64,000 nt of DNA from Rhea pennata. Lineage: Eukaryota; Chordata; Aves; Rheiformes; Rheidae. Shown here in pieces: positions 48,601 through 62,062 of the stretch. The notes under the pieces were generated by a model that worked only from the letters and a program-made list of their open reading frames with translations, searched no databases and had not been told where the DNA came from. Positions within the stretch are counted from its first letter, which is position 1. The number at the start of each line of letters is the position of its first letter. The stretch spans positions 121,915,801 to 121,979,800 of the forward strand of contig NC_084663.1 of NCBI RefSeq assembly GCF_028389875.1. The letters are read 5' to 3'. The translations under genes and the position numbers were made by a program.

Positions 48601-51240
48601 CTTCTGCTCAGAGGCCTCTGTGCAGAGATTACAGGAGCTCAGGTGCTACATGAGCCCTGGCATGGGGGGAGTCAAACAGGAGAGAGGGAATTATCGAATC
48701 CCTTGACAGCAGGGCCTGAAGCTTGAACATGAGAAGGTTTAAGGATCCATTGGAGAGGCAGAAGCGGAGTTATGTGAGCTAATTCATGGGCAGAAAGGAG
48801 GCTGCTGGCAGCTGCCTTTTCTATTATAGGGCCAGTATGTGAATTAGTGCTTGCCAAGGGCACCCAGTGACTGGGAATATATCAGCGATTAGGAACAGCT
48901 GTTTGGTTACCACTGTTACCAGCATTCAGGAGGCTATTAAGACACGAGCGGCCGCACTGCAGTTCCCTAGATGTGGCAAGGAAGCCCTCAGCCCCAAGGC
49001 TTTCCTGGCCGAGCCATGGAGGTTTCCCAGAGCGCTGCTGTGTGGCTCAGTCCTCACATTGGCTTCATTAGTGCCAATAGCACACCAGAGCCAACATCAG
49101 CCTCGAAGTGCTCACAGGGGGTTGCATGAACTAGGCACACCTGCAGCCAGGCTGAGGCCCTCAGCCCAGGCAGTGCCAGTGTTAGGGTTATTCTCTGTCA
49201 CCCCAGCTGCAGCACTGCAGGGCTGGGTGCAGACGTGGCTGGTGGGGCACTAAGCTTGGCCTGGGGCAGGTCCCCCACACTCTCTGGTGGGGACCTCTTT
49301 CATGAAAGTGGCAACCAGCTCACACCTCTCCTTCTATCAAAGTGCAGCCGCAGACGGACCGATTAAAGTTTGCCTGGAGGATGGCTTTCGTGGCATTTTG
49401 GACCTAATAGATTGGCAGTGTGGGGAAAAGGTGGGTTTTGTTCCTTTCTTTAGAGCTGGTGCTCACATGGGTGAACAAAATTTCTGAAACATCCTGGCAG
49501 GAAGAAAAAGCTCTCTGGGAAAGTCCCCCTACCTAGCAATGCAGAGACTCCCTGGGAAACCTCCAAACTAGTGCCAGCATGAGGAGATGAAGAAAAGGCC
49601 TCAAGTGAGAAGACAAAGTTGTGTGCAAGAGGAAACTCCCCTACTTAACCTCAAGGAAAAGGCCTAGGTCGTGACTTTGAGACAGGTCTCTAGGTGAGGT
49701 TACTGCTGATGTTAGCTGGGGCTCCTGCGTAGTCAGAGGGAACATCAGCTTTTTAACAGTGTGCCCCAGTGAACAACAAAAAACTGACACCTGTTACTAT
49801 TATTATTATTGAATGGCTTAGAGAGCTGTCTCAAAAACAGGAGGACAAAGTACCAGCGTCAGCAAATATCGAAGTGGGCTTGGCGGCTGGGTGTGCTCCT
49901 GCAGCCCTGCCACAGCGCGGTCTGCCCAGTGCTGGGTGCTGGCCTGAAGTGCTCACTGCCCCGTGGGCGCAGGCTCCAGTCCATAGCAGGTCTCCGTATC
50001 CAGGCTCCAGCACCACCCTGCATCCAGCTGGCGCAGCCTGTCTGATCCCAGCCCTCACTCTGCCTCTGCACAAACTCCCTTCCGCAGCCAGCTCCCAGCC
50101 ACCCCTCCATCAGCTTGGTCCTGCTCAGCTTGTGATACTGTTTCCTACTGTTGCACTTCCAGGGTGAGGGAACCCTTCACGATGAAGAGGATAAATTTGG
50201 TAGCAGTGCCTTCCAAACCCTAGATGATTTTCCTCTGAGCTGGGAAGGAAGGATATCAAGCAGTGAACCAGAAGTCCTTTTGTTGCAACGATGCAAGCAG
50301 TAAGTTCCTGAGCACACATCTGGTGTGCATAATGGCAGACACTGACTTGTGTGTTGTACAATACTAGGTGCATTTTGAATGCCAAGTAAGCAATAAAGAT
50401 AGCATGGACGTGTCTATGTGTGTACACGATTTACTTCTCTTCCACTACATTTGTGGCAACCAGTGTTACATCTCTAGGGGAAACCCACAGCCTTTGCTGC
50501 CTTCTCACCTGTAAAGTATTCAGATTCTCCCCAGATATAACAGCTTTGTGCCTATGCATAAAATGCTCATAGCTCCAGGAAGCAAGGCTAGCATTAGCCA
50601 CATATTTGCCTGTGTGCAGAGCCCTGCTAAGCCCCAATTCCCCCGGTTCCTGTCAGTTCCTGTTTATGTCCACAGAAGCACCTCTATCAGACCAACTTTC
50701 ACACAGACTTCCTGCCTTCAAGTGCAGCCCAGTCTCCAGCTGCCTGCATACGCCCCGAAGGTTAATGCCATACCCGTGAGGGGAGGCTGCCTGCCAGGAC
50801 AAGGGCATAGCAATGCTGAGCAGACTGCAGGGCACGGGTCTGGACCGCGTGTGCTGCTTTCCCTCCAGAAGGCGTATAGGATGGAGGTCTATGGGAGCCC
50901 CCTGGAAGGAGAAGCAGCTAGTCTCAAGTTAAAACTTACTCAATCAAGAAAAAGAATTACTTTTACAGTGTGTGTTGTTTATTAAAGCCTCTAATATAGG
51001 ACAATGTTCAGATTACAAATGGAAACCAAGAATATTTGCCTTTTTTGGAAAGGACAAACTTATCTGGTGATCTTTGAGAAGTCCATTTTGATACGCCTTT
51101 CAGGATGAAATCATGCTTGCCATTGACGATCAGCCATGCAAGGCATCTGGCTCGCCTTTTCCCTCGCATCTTAGAGGCAGCATCTCTCTATCAAAACAAT
51201 AAGCAGTTTTTTCCCTCTTTCTTTCCCCTCACCAAGCCTG
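45621..51240. other. Intergenic, no gene recognised
   Basis: No coding exon is recognised. A Maf-type word TGCTGACTAAG lies at 46003-46013. A TAAT-rich block lies at 47280-47480. A CpG-containing block lies at 49335-49425. A NotI-type GCGGCCGC octamer is at about 48949. Confidence 0.5.
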
Positions 51241-51640
51241 GGCACAGCTGGTTCTCAGGATGTGTCCCTGCTGACTGCTGGTAAGTGACAAAGCAGTATT
51301 GATTTTCAGCTGAGGGAAGAGCAAGGAGTGCACCTTCACCAATGCTGAACTGCTGACATTAATCAAACTATCACTTTACCCTCATTCGTGGGGATACAGT
51401 GACACTACCATGCCGGGAGGATTGTGGGAACCAGCAGGCACAAACAATTCAGCTAAGCCTTGCAAAATGCCAGGGCCTCTTTTCAGAGCTTCTCTTTTTC
51501 AGCTAAAATCTGCTGCTGAAAATAACTTCCCTTCCAAGGGGTGGCCCTGTTTGAGGACTTTGTGTGCCCACAATGCATGACAAGTGGAGTTATTTATTGT
51601 CAGCAGGCTGAGAATAGGATTTTATGGGGAGACAGAGGGC
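51241..51640. promoter_or_regulatory. Candidate enhancer with four Maf half-sites
   Basis: TGCTGAC or TGCTGAA words occur at 51269-51275, 51343-51349 and 51351-51357, and GTCAGCA at 51599-51605. A TAATC word directly follows the third. The block is about 16 kb downstream of the CRYAA start. Lens genes are controlled by Maf proteins, so a lens role is conceivable, but half-sites this short also occur by chance. Confidence 0.25.
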
Positions 51641-54600
51641 AGCAAAGCCTGTTCCTGAACAAGCTGAGACTTTTTAACACCTGTTACTGAGGTAACCATT
51701 GCATACACATGCACTAGGGTTGTCTGGAGTCATTAAGGTCTTCTGTAACACTTCCAAGCAATGTCCTTCCTGAGCCTGCAAACTTACTGGCTCCCACTGA
51801 CACATTGGTTAGTGTTCAGTACTCCTGTTGGACCCTAGTTGTACATTTACTCTGTGTGTAGTTTGTTCTTGGCAATAATACTCCCCCATGCTTAGAAGAG
51901 GTCAGCAGTAACATGAGATTTCCGGCACTTGTCCTTTAAGGATCAAAGCCATGGGCACAGGTAAATCAGAAGATACTTATATGTCGATAGAGCGCACAGA
52001 CTGGAGGTTGAAAGCTGGAGACCTGTCCTACCAGTGCACTTAAAAAACATCCGCATGGAGGTGGCCACTTGGGTCACCACATCCAGTCTCCTGTTGTTAC
52101 CAGCAACCACATAAAAGGGTCTGTCCAGCCAAGCAGAGTTCACAGAACATTTGCTCCCCATGTCTCAATGCACCCTGGACCACAAAGCACTTCTCAACAA
52201 ACCTTGAGCCAACTTAGATTGATAGGGCAAAAGATCAAAAGCCACAAACTCTGTTAAACCACAGGGTGATTGCAGGCAAGCTCAAGGGCCTTGTCAGCAT
52301 CGCAGCAGTTTGAGAGGAGAAGAATGCTTGTTAGACGAAAATGCAGGGAGAAATCTGAAGAGGAAGAATCCTGGGAAACCTGCTCTCACGTTGCTCATGC
52401 TTCTAGGAAGTTCGTAAGAAGTGTAGGGAAGCTCAAACTGCAGGTACACTGAGCAGTTAAGAAAGTGCTTGACAGGAAGTTGTGAGCTCCATGACCTGAG
52501 CATGTTCCATCCATGCTGATTGCTCTTCTCTGAGATGTAGGGGTGGGATTCAGTTGACCTAATACCAGAAGTCTACAGAGCAGACATCTTAATCTGAGCT
52601 CACCATCCTTGGATACCTGGATAGACAAGGAAGAGAAATAGCTGTTCCAGGGGCATGCTCCATCTGATCCACTCTAGATATCTACCTTAGAAAAAGAGGC
52701 ATTGTTCCCAGAGTGCCCTATGTCCATTGATTATAAGGGGATTCTAGAGGACAAGCTCAGAAAAAGGTATCTGCATTGTAGATGTCTTTGTCTGACCAGA
52801 TGAATCTCACCCAAAGCACTCACCTAGTGCTCAGGAAGAATGGAGTTCAGAAGACCTGCTTTGTTTTAAAATAAATTGCCCTTCCCCTCTTATCAAGTCT
52901 TGCATAGACCTTTTCTGCATTTTTATTCATGTTGCAACATTATTTTCCTATAACAGGGAAGCAAGTCTGGATTTGGAAATGGGTTTGGACATGGTGTTCT
53001 GGGCTTGAAAGGGTATCAGAGCAAACTGATGGATTTGGACTTATAACCCCACTGATCTGTTAGTTTTAATCAGTCTAAGGTTACCCTGTGCTTTCCAAGT
53101 GAAAGGCATTGGCTCAGGTTTGCTTGAGACTTGGCCTCGGTTTGCTTGAAAGATCTGTGAATCTCCATAAACCTTTGTTTGGGCTCACTTGCTTTATAGG
53201 CTTACGATAAACTAGAAAATATTCACTGCTGCATTTTGAATGCATAGTCATTTACGTCAGTGCAAAGTTTGCAAATGTGGATTAAAATTCATGCTGTTAT
53301 GGAAGCACCTTGCATTCCTTTTGTCTGTAATTATTCCCATTGTTATGGAGAATCTGACCCCAAATTTCCAACTTTTGCCAGGAATCTCCTTCTCCTTGAA
53401 GGTTTCAAGCACAGATTTCTATAGGAAAGGCCCCTACCAACTTTAATCTGAGGCTGGCTCAACATCGTCTGAGTGATAACCTGAGCACAAGCCTATAGGT
53501 TCATAAGGGTGGTGGAGGAATTGTGGGAAATTGCATTAGACTGACCATAGCAAGTTTCAAGGAAACATACAGCAGATCTGAACCTAAAGCTAACACAGCT
53601 GAACATGCGAGCAGGATCCCCAGCCTGGAGAGAGTTTTTCCCAGGATGTCTATTCACTTGGAGTGAGTTCTGGATCCTGCCATCAAAGGACAACTCAAAG
53701 TACCTCCTGGGTTTGCACTCAGTGACCAGGGCACTGGAATTAATTGCTGCCTTAGGGTATACTTAACCAGCATGTCCTTGACCAGGAGTGCTCACTTTCA
53801 AAATCCTGTTGAATGGCATCCTGCAAAGATTTCAGATGCTTTTGGCTTCTTGATAGATTGCTGTGATCTTTACACACTGGGATAAACAAGCCAGCATAAT
53901 GCTTGGTCAGTATGTACTCCATAGCTGAAGTTTCTAATTCAGTGGTCTATTAAAATCCCACCCTCTTCAGCCACATACTTTTGCCATTGCTAACACACTT
54001 GCCACATTTTAAACAGGTTCCTTAAACAGTATTCTCCATATAGAGGGACATACGGCCTCCAAGTTTCTGACTACCTCCCAAATATTTTTTTTAACACATA
54101 TACTCTAGAAATGGAGAAATGTGGTCCAGAGAGATCAAACCTAGACAAGCCAAATCAATTAGGCATTCAGTTCAGCACAACTTTCTTGTGCAATGGCAAG
54201 TCACAAAGATCATTTTGGAAAAATGTTACCAAACTCTAACTCAAACTTAGTCAATGACTTAGTGCTTCCCATGGATATGGAGGAGACCACTAGAAACATT
54301 GCCTTAATTCCCTTGAATGGCTTTGGCTGACATGAGTCAAATGACTTAAAATGAGGAGCTAGGAAAGAAATGGGAAAGAATGCCATCTCTACAGCACAAT
54401 ATTTTAAATGATGTGCAAATGATGTGACAAAGAATCAACATAAGAACAAGAAAGGTAAATGTGGGTTAGACTGTCTGGTTTAGAGGAGACCACAGGCACA
54501 ATCTGAATTTAACTGTGTTTATAAACACACAGGAATAATCTATATCTCTGTTAAAGCAAGAATTGCTGCTCTATCAAAATATTACCACATTGGCTTTGAA

Positions 54601-57600
54601 GAAGTGAGGTTGCATACTATTGTAGGCTTGTGAGATTTATTCTATGGCTTGCAGATGAGGGATTATTGACACAAACCTAGAATTGGTACCTCTTCTAGAA
54701 AATTGCCATTATGAGAGAACTTGTTTAGTTCAGAGATAATATTCTCATTTCCTTTCTGGGAGCAAGTCTGCCTGCTAAAATAAACTGTAGGATGCTTTTC
54801 ACTGATAGGAAAAGACATATTTCTGTGTTGTAGTCTAAAAGGATAAAATATATTCATTTTTCAAAGCAGTATAGGTCCTCATTGTGGCTTTATCACAGGC
54901 AAGTTTTTAGTCAGTCTGGTTTCACAGTGCAGCCTTAGGTCTTGATGCAAGTCTTCCAGCACATAGGCTGCACCTTTCTTTTTGGTTTTGGGCTGTGTTC
55001 TACCAGATTCCCATAGTTTCAGGTCTGGTTACAAACCCTGGCCTTGCTTCGCTTTTCCAGAGGGTTAGGTCCTAAAGATTAAATAAGCCATAGATGAAAA
55101 TTGGGTGAGTCTGGGCCAAGTTTAAGAAAAACCCCCAGGTTCTTAGGAAAGTGTTACTACTTTAGGCCAAGCTAGGCAAAATATTTGTAAATCTTACTGA
55201 CTGAGACAAAGTAAAATGTAAGGGAAGTGTGCCAGATCCCAGTGCCCATTGCCTGTGTTTTGTACAGCTTTGGTCACTGCAGTTCATTTTAAAATGAGGA
55301 TGTTTATTTCTCACTGGTGTACTTCAGCTTTGCCAATGGCATTTTGGAGAGAGTTTAGAAGACTATAACTTCCCTGGCTAGCAATCCAGTCTGCCTGGCT
55401 TTAGCCCAGGTCAACTCTTTTCTTGTCCCAGTTAGAAAACTGTCTTGCCCTAAAGGGAGAGACATTTCCATTGCTTTCCTCCCGCTGTGGTGCCCTGAGA
55501 GCACATGTAATGAGATAGATAACATTGTGTTTGCATTAAAAAATGTCCCTAATTCATGACAACCACAAACCTGTGACAACTCACCAAAGCATAAGTGCTC
55601 TTTTGAGAAGCAAAGCAGCACTGACCTTGGCACAGAAGCATGAACCCAACTCATGTCATCAGCAACTGAACACTGAGAGCAATTAATGCTTCTTCAGCCA
55701 CCTGTCCAGAACGGGCCCATGTCCCCAGTGTGAGTAGTCTAATACCGTGACCACCAGAGCCTGGCTTCCTCACTGACTGAGCAGAGGGTGAGACGCGTCT
55801 CGTTCCCAGGCAGGGTGCCCCTGTCTCGAGTTGAAGACCCTTGCAAGGAGCTGTCTCTGCTCCAAGTCATCCAGCCCTAGTGTTACTAAGATCTGTCAGC
55901 ACAGCCATGTGGGGTCATGTATTTAATATTGCATACTTCTTGCTTGAAAAGGGCTGTAATATTTGGCCATGGGTGAATGCTAAGCAAACCGCAACTCTGT
56001 CATGTTGTGTTTGACACGGGTCACTTAATCCAGGTGTTTATGCACACAAATATCACGCGGGAGAGTCCAGAGATTCCTGTGGTTCAAGGTCATGGGCAAA
56101 GTTAGCTCAGCCAAAGCTGATGTGTTTAGCTACATGAACAGCAGGGCTTATCTTTTCTTTGAAGAAAGGCAGAAGTTGTGGTGAGACAATTCTCCCAGAA
56201 CTGAGGCAGCCTCCGGCTCGCTGTGCTCTCACTTTCCCATTGAAAGGTTGGTATGTGTGGCTGAAGCAACAGGAGAGCTTATTTTCAGTTTGAAAACACC
56301 TAGGTTCAGCTGCAACAAAATATTCAGGCTCCATATTCCCAACTGAGAACAAACCAGGCAAAATATATGTGTTTGGGGCTTCCCAAGGGAAATATTGAGA
56401 ACCTAAATGCATTTATGATAGGAAAATGAGGTGCAGTTAGACTAAACTGGTGGCTCAAAGCCACAAAGGCTATGACAAAACCCAGCCCCAGGATCCCAGC
56501 GTAATCCTGAGTCCAACCCACACTCTGCTGCAGGGCATCTGCCACAGACCTCTGTATGGTTTGCAGAAGTGAGGAATTATTATGTATGCTGGACACCAGC
56601 ACTGTGATCGCAACTCTCAGGACTATTCTATTACTTCTGCCTACCCTTTGCTAAGGCAAAGCTTTCAAGGAAACCAGGGAAGAAGTTTTGCCCAAACAGA
56701 GGTAAGAGGACAAGATCCCCAGGATTTGGCTTCCTGGAGAGATTCCTTTTAATTATGCTTCTACATAGGATCCTCTTACTTGTTTAAAAAAGATATTTGA
56801 AATAAATAAGGGTTCCTGCTCTTCAGCTAGCTGACACATCTCATCTTCTCTCATCCTCCCTAGGGAACCATCATAGCAAACTGTGCTGTGGCCTCCTTTC
56901 CATTCATGCTTTTAACTGAGGCCACAACCTGCTTGAAGTCCTTATAAGGATCCCCATGAAGAATTAAAACAACATCAGATCAAAAATTAATTGCTTTTCC
57001 ATCTGTTGAAAGTTAAAAAAAAAGTAACCTCTTTTGTTAATCAGTCTGTTTTCTGTCTGCTTTTGACCCTCACCTGGTTTATTTAAAAATAAAATACAGG
57101 CAAGTGTTTTGATTATCTATTGTTGAGAAACTATTAATTCAAGGAAATGTTTGCAGTGGAAGGAAATTTAAGTCAAGTAAGATTTAATCTTGGAATAATA
57201 CTAGGAGCAGTCTAAATGTCTGCAGAGCTTGTAGGGCAAGACACAATGGCTTGAGTGCCATGCCTTGCAGATGAACTTCAGCCCAGAGCACTTTCCCGAG
57301 GACAAGGAGCAGGACTCTTCCTTTCTGCTCTCTTGCTAATTCAGAGTCCACCTCCAGCACACTCTGAGAAATGGAAGGAGGAGAAGGAGTTTTTCAAAAA
57401 ATATTCAGTTATTCTTGCTTGCCATCATGCCATGAATCATCTTTCTAGCCAGTTTCATCTTATTCCTCTGGTTCAAAGGGGACCCAGAAGAGAACAGGAA
57501 GTCGAGAGTGAAAGTATCTCCCTCCTCCAGGCCTCTGTACAGTATAGAAACATTTTCTGCTTTGCAAAAGGGTTTTCACATGAGCACTATATTTCCCTAA

Positions 57601-57784
57601 TGGAAGCAACTGATTTCTCAGATTTTCTCTGCTAAGGGCTGATATATGGCATAAGTAGACTGCAAACACTGCAGTGCAAAGTAGGATTGAAGCCTTAAGT
57701 TGCAAAGACTAAAGCAGATACAATTTATCCACAAATGCTTTCTTACTGTGTGGTTCAACATAAATAGACTTATAACATAACAGC
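51641..57784. other. Intergenic, no gene recognised
   Basis: Mostly A/T-rich, CpG-poor sequence without a recognised exon, RNA gene or repeat family. Confidence 0.55.
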
Positions 57785-57808
57785 AATAATAATAATAATA
57801 ATAATAAT
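57785..57808 (+). repeat. (AAT)8 microsatellite
   Basis: Eight perfect trinucleotide units. Confidence 0.95.
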
Positions 57809-59308
57809 AGATTTGAGGGAGAAAATCAGTCTCTTCAACCTGAGAAACTCAGCTTCTGCCTAGAGCAATCTGAAGGCTTGGTTATGGGAAAGTTCTGCAA
57901 AGTGTCTGTTAGTTGAAATGCTCCAGCTCTAACAGGAACTAAGCATGAAAAGCAAGCAAGCGAGCAAGCCAAAGCAGGAGTTGATGTGACAGCAAAGATT
58001 GAACAGGTTTTAATTTATCTAGACAGCTCTGACATCACTGCATGCCTGAAGGATGGTGTTACTAATGGATTGAGTGGCACACTGCAGCAGGTCATGAACC
58101 CCAGGCACTTGGCCTGTGATAGCAGCGTGCTCCCTGTCGCCGGGAGAAATACCCCAGTCTGCACACAGAGTGTGGGGGCCCCCCTGCCATGTGTGTGCAA
58201 GGCTGAATAATTCAGCAGGGAAGGAAAGAGAAGGAGGGGGACAAGGAGGGACCAAGTGCTCTCAGACTTGAGCAAGTTGAGGAACAGTGCCAGGCCCAGG
58301 TCACGCATGAGAGCTGAGGGAGCCATAGGGTGTACAACAACCACCGCAGAGGAATTACCACAGCTAAACGGACTCATCTAAAAGCCATTTGGGACCCAAA
58401 GACATTGTTCTACAAACTTACAGAAGCTTGTCTTGCAACATAACACGGTGGGGAGCTGAGGGCAATCAGCATGTTGCAAGGTTGAGCCTGCTGCCAGGAG
58501 CAGGATTGCAGATGACAAAACTCCCAGCGGTAGCTTTGTATACTCTTCAGTCACCAGCGTATTTATCTGTGTGCTCTGTGAAGTACTGAAGGCGGGAGGC
58601 AGTGAGGACCTGTGCAACCTCCATGCTCCCTGGGATTGCCTCTGCTCACGACCAAGGCCCTGGAGAGGATGTTGAGGCCAAGCTGGTGTGCAGGTACTCC
58701 CTGTTCAAAGGCTATCAGGAGAAGTGTTTCCCACCAGTGTATGCCAGGACCACTCTAGCAAGCCCAGGGTTTCCATTTTATCTGCTGAAGTTCTCTTCCT
58801 GCCCCTACTCCCAATTAAAATTAGCACTGAGCACCGACGTGGAAAGACGCTCCAGACAAATTCGTATACAACCCACAAATCTCTACCTGGGCTGATTACT
58901 CAAGCTGCCTCATTAGCATTGCACCTGCTTTAGGCTGTGATGCTGCCAAATTAGATGGAAAAACACGCAAATACCATGTAGCCTTCTGGCAAATTAGCAT
59001 GCTCACTGCACAAAGGTGAAAATTTCTTGGAAGGGGGAAAGTACTAACATCATTTGGCTAATTACTGAAGCAAGAAAATTAGGGTGACTGAAAAAATGTG
59101 TAAGTATCATTCCAGTCATGTAGTCAAACTGCCATAAGGCTCACTGGATGGCACAAAGACTGTCTGCAGATCTTCTGTATGGCGGCTGGTATCCGTGGTA
59201 AGGCTGCTTACCCTCCAGTTTGCTTAGAAAACTATTTTAGCTTCATGATTTAATAAACAAAATATAGGAATTTGCTATTTGTAATGGAAATAGAGGCATG
59301 AGACCACA
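57809..59308. other. Intergenic, includes an AT-rich motif-dense block
   Basis: No gene is recognised. The interval 58880-59095 is rich in ATTAGC, AATTAG and TAATTA words and is described in the findings. An AAGC/GAGC short tandem lies near 57952-57968. Confidence 0.5.
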
Positions 59309-59519
59309 CAATCACAGAACAGCTGAGGTTGGAAGGTATCTCTGGAGACTGTCTGACCCACCCTCTGGTCAAGCAGGGTCAGCTATAGCAAGTTGCTCAG
59401 GGCTGTGTCCAGTTGGGTTTTGAATATCTCCAACAGTGGAGACATGACAACCTCTTCGGGCAACCTGTTCCAGTGTTCAACTACTCTCACAGTGAAGAGG
59501 TGTTTTCTTCTAATTGACA
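59309..59519 (-). mobile_element. CR1 LINE 3' fragment, minus orientation
   Basis: The plus strand reads aatcacagaac, then ggttggaaggtatctctgga, later gttgctcagggctgtgtcca, caacctgttccagtgttcaa and ctctcacagtgaagaggtgt. These are, in order, the reverse complement of the 3' end of the CR1 ORF2 and tail found throughout bird genomes. About 210 bp remain, 5'-truncated as is usual for CR1. Several substitutions suggest an old copy. No reverse-transcriptase motif survives in so short a piece. Confidence 0.9.
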
Positions 59520-60179
59520 CGAGGGACGTGAACAAAAATATTAAGAGAAAGATGGCAACATCAAGAATGCTAATATAGGAAATGCCAGATCTATGGTTGC
59601 CGGAGTGGCTACAAATTGTAGGCCTTGAGAGTGTAACCTAAACATTTAATGATGTGAAGTACTGTGGGAAAAACTGTAGGTACTCATACAAATAAGCCTG
59701 TATCATAACATGTATGTACAAGGAGGCTGTGCAGGCAACTTTCATCCTGCCTAACCTCAGAGTATTTGTCTTTGCAATCTAAACAACAGTTTTTCATCGT
59801 TATTTGATTAAAAATTCCCAAGGTTTCTATTTTTTTTTTCTTAAGGTAAAGTTAGTTTTTTAATGGAAGCACAAGACAGAGAAAAAAAATATTGAATTTT
59901 GAGCAGTTCCCATCTCAGCAAAACCTGAACAGAATTTCATAACTTCAAGAAAATGCGCATCTGTAACCTAATGCATCTGCCTGTTTCAGGTTTCCAAGGG
60001 GCACAGCAAATAAAGGCGGCCACTTTCAAAACAATTTTCTCCTTCAAAGCACTTACTATAACGATAAGCACAAGGCAGCCCATATGCGTGGGGTGTTATA
60101 TGCTCTGGCAGACAAGTGCTGGCAAGTCTATTTAAAGTAAAATTCCAGGCTGCTGCAGAGCTCCAGCACCCCATAGCAG
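59520..60179. other. Intergenic, no gene recognised
   Basis: A/T-rich sequence without a recognised exon or repeat. Confidence 0.55.
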
Positions 60180-60550
60180 AGTCGGCTGAGGGCACTGTGT
60201 GCCTGCTCATGCCCAGCGAACTGCCTCGAATTCCTGCAATATGGGCTCAGGCGCTGACGGCGTGTGGAGCAGCTGCAGTATGGGCCCATGTTTCCACGTC
60301 CCAGCTGGGTTACGCTGTGACGTCTGGCGGGCAGGCGGCGGTGGTGGTCAGACAGCAGATGTTGGTGCCTTCAGCCCTCGCAGTTGTTTGCTTCAGCGAG
60401 CCGGAGTCAGAGCCCATATTTCCCAGGGGATGAGCACAGCTGGCTTTCCTTTGTGGGTGCCCATCCCTCTCGGACAAGGAGCCTTCAGCTCTCGCATCTC
60501 CAGGACGTCTCTGCTGTCCCCAGTGGCATCACACGCTCCTGAAATGCATG
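60180..60550. promoter_or_regulatory. CpG-dense patch with a CRE, candidate regulatory element or minor promoter
   Basis: I count about 19 CpGs in 370 bp, far above the flanks. It includes a near-consensus CRE, TGACGTC (60318-60324), and a second GACGTC near 60508. Plus-strand open frames of 105 and 133 codons cross the patch, but they overlap in different frames and show no domain, so coding is not supported. It may be a small CpG island belonging to an unannotated transcript or an enhancer. Confidence 0.3.
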
Positions 60551-62046
60551 GTGCCACCTTGCCATCACACAGGCACCTTCAAAAGAGGCTCTTCTTTTAA
60601 AGCTTAAAATACACTTTGATACTTTCTTCTCAGAGAGCCACAGCTAGTTAGCTTAAAACTATCTGATTTCTTTCCATAAATAAATAAAAACTTCCAGTTC
60701 TTTGAGTATAGCTGAGCATAGGTTTCCTCCATTATCTTTCAGGGGTGTCCCAGCACGTTGCTGCCTGAGAAGCTGCTATACTGCTTTTCCCTTTGCTCTC
60801 CCAAATTGATTGAATTAAAGCAATATAAGTAAATATGCCAGTGTATCCACCTTAGTGAAGACGTTTCATGCTGGAAGGTTTGCCTTGCATAATAGCAATT
60901 ACAGATTTTTCTCCATGGGTGCCCAAGGAGGAGGGAGAGGTTGCTCTTGGCTTCTCCTGTACTAACTGGTCTGCAGCGGCTGAAACAGTCCCGGCTTAGG
61001 AGGGCACAAATACAAAGTGCCCCTCAGGCTAACAGTAGTTGTATGTCAGACTCTTGAGCCATTGGGCACCTGGGGAAATGCTGTCACAAATTCAAGAAAT
61101 AACTATTTACCAAATGCCAGACCAAGCCAGCAAACCAGCTCTACAGACCAAGTGATAACTACTGTAGCTGTTTTTGGCATAAATCAGGTTCTGTTCAGGC
61201 TTAGATTAAGCCTACCAAACTAATTCCACTTCTGATTTAAGCAAGGATTTTAACCCACATCTTGAGAAGGGAAGGGAACACTGGTTCATTTTCTGATGCA
61301 AATATCTTAGGAGATTTGTTACGTGTGACGAAGGAGATCACCTGGCAGAATACTTGATTTTGATACTCTAGCCTGATCAGCTCTTCTCTCTTTTCATTAC
61401 TCTTTAAAGATGAGCTCTAGTCCTCGCAGATTGAATGGCGAGGGCTGGTTTTCACCAGGGCACACTGCAACATGCTGAGCTGCTTGCAGGATTGTGCACT
61501 GCGGTCCAGAGGGGAAGGATGCAGCTCGGCACACATCCTGCCAAGACTGCCAGAGAGGAGAGAGTGAGCCTGCCAGGAGAAGTAACTAGAGTCATCCTCA
61601 AGGAAGTGGTCACTGAGATTATACACTGAGATTATTTGTATAACAAATACATGTACCAAAGTCCAGAAGCCAAACATATGGATCTCATTCTCTGTTCAAG
61701 TAGTATTTTGTCATATTTGGAAGTAGAAAACACATGCTAAAAGAACTGCTAGATATACTTAATTAGAAATGACTACCTGGTTGTTCCTTCGGTTCAGTAT
61801 GAAATGGTCCAACCTGTGTCACTGAGAAATACAGTAGACCACTATCTGAAAAGGCTCCCCTTTAACTGAGGTGGCCTCAGTTTCCATTCCTTCTTCCCAG
61901 GCCCAGAAAAGCTTGTTTTCAGTTGTTCTTGTTTGCAAAGTTCAATTAGCACTTTGCACACGTTTGATCAGGCGCTAATTTAACTCAGGGTACAATTTAC
62001 CTTCCTAAATATGTGCTAATAGTTCTCTTTGAGGAGGAAAAGAAAA
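60551..62046. other. Intergenic, no gene recognised
   Basis: No coding exon or repeat family is recognised. Confidence 0.55.
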
Positions 62047-62062
62047 GGGGGGGGGGGGGGGG
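62047..62062 (+). repeat. G16 homopolymer
   Basis: An uninterrupted run of 16 G in otherwise mixed sequence. Confidence 0.9.

Noticed and set aside
60116..60600. 105- and 133-codon plus-strand frames in the CpG patch
   Set aside because: They overlap in different frames and no protein family is recognised. A regulatory reading is simpler.
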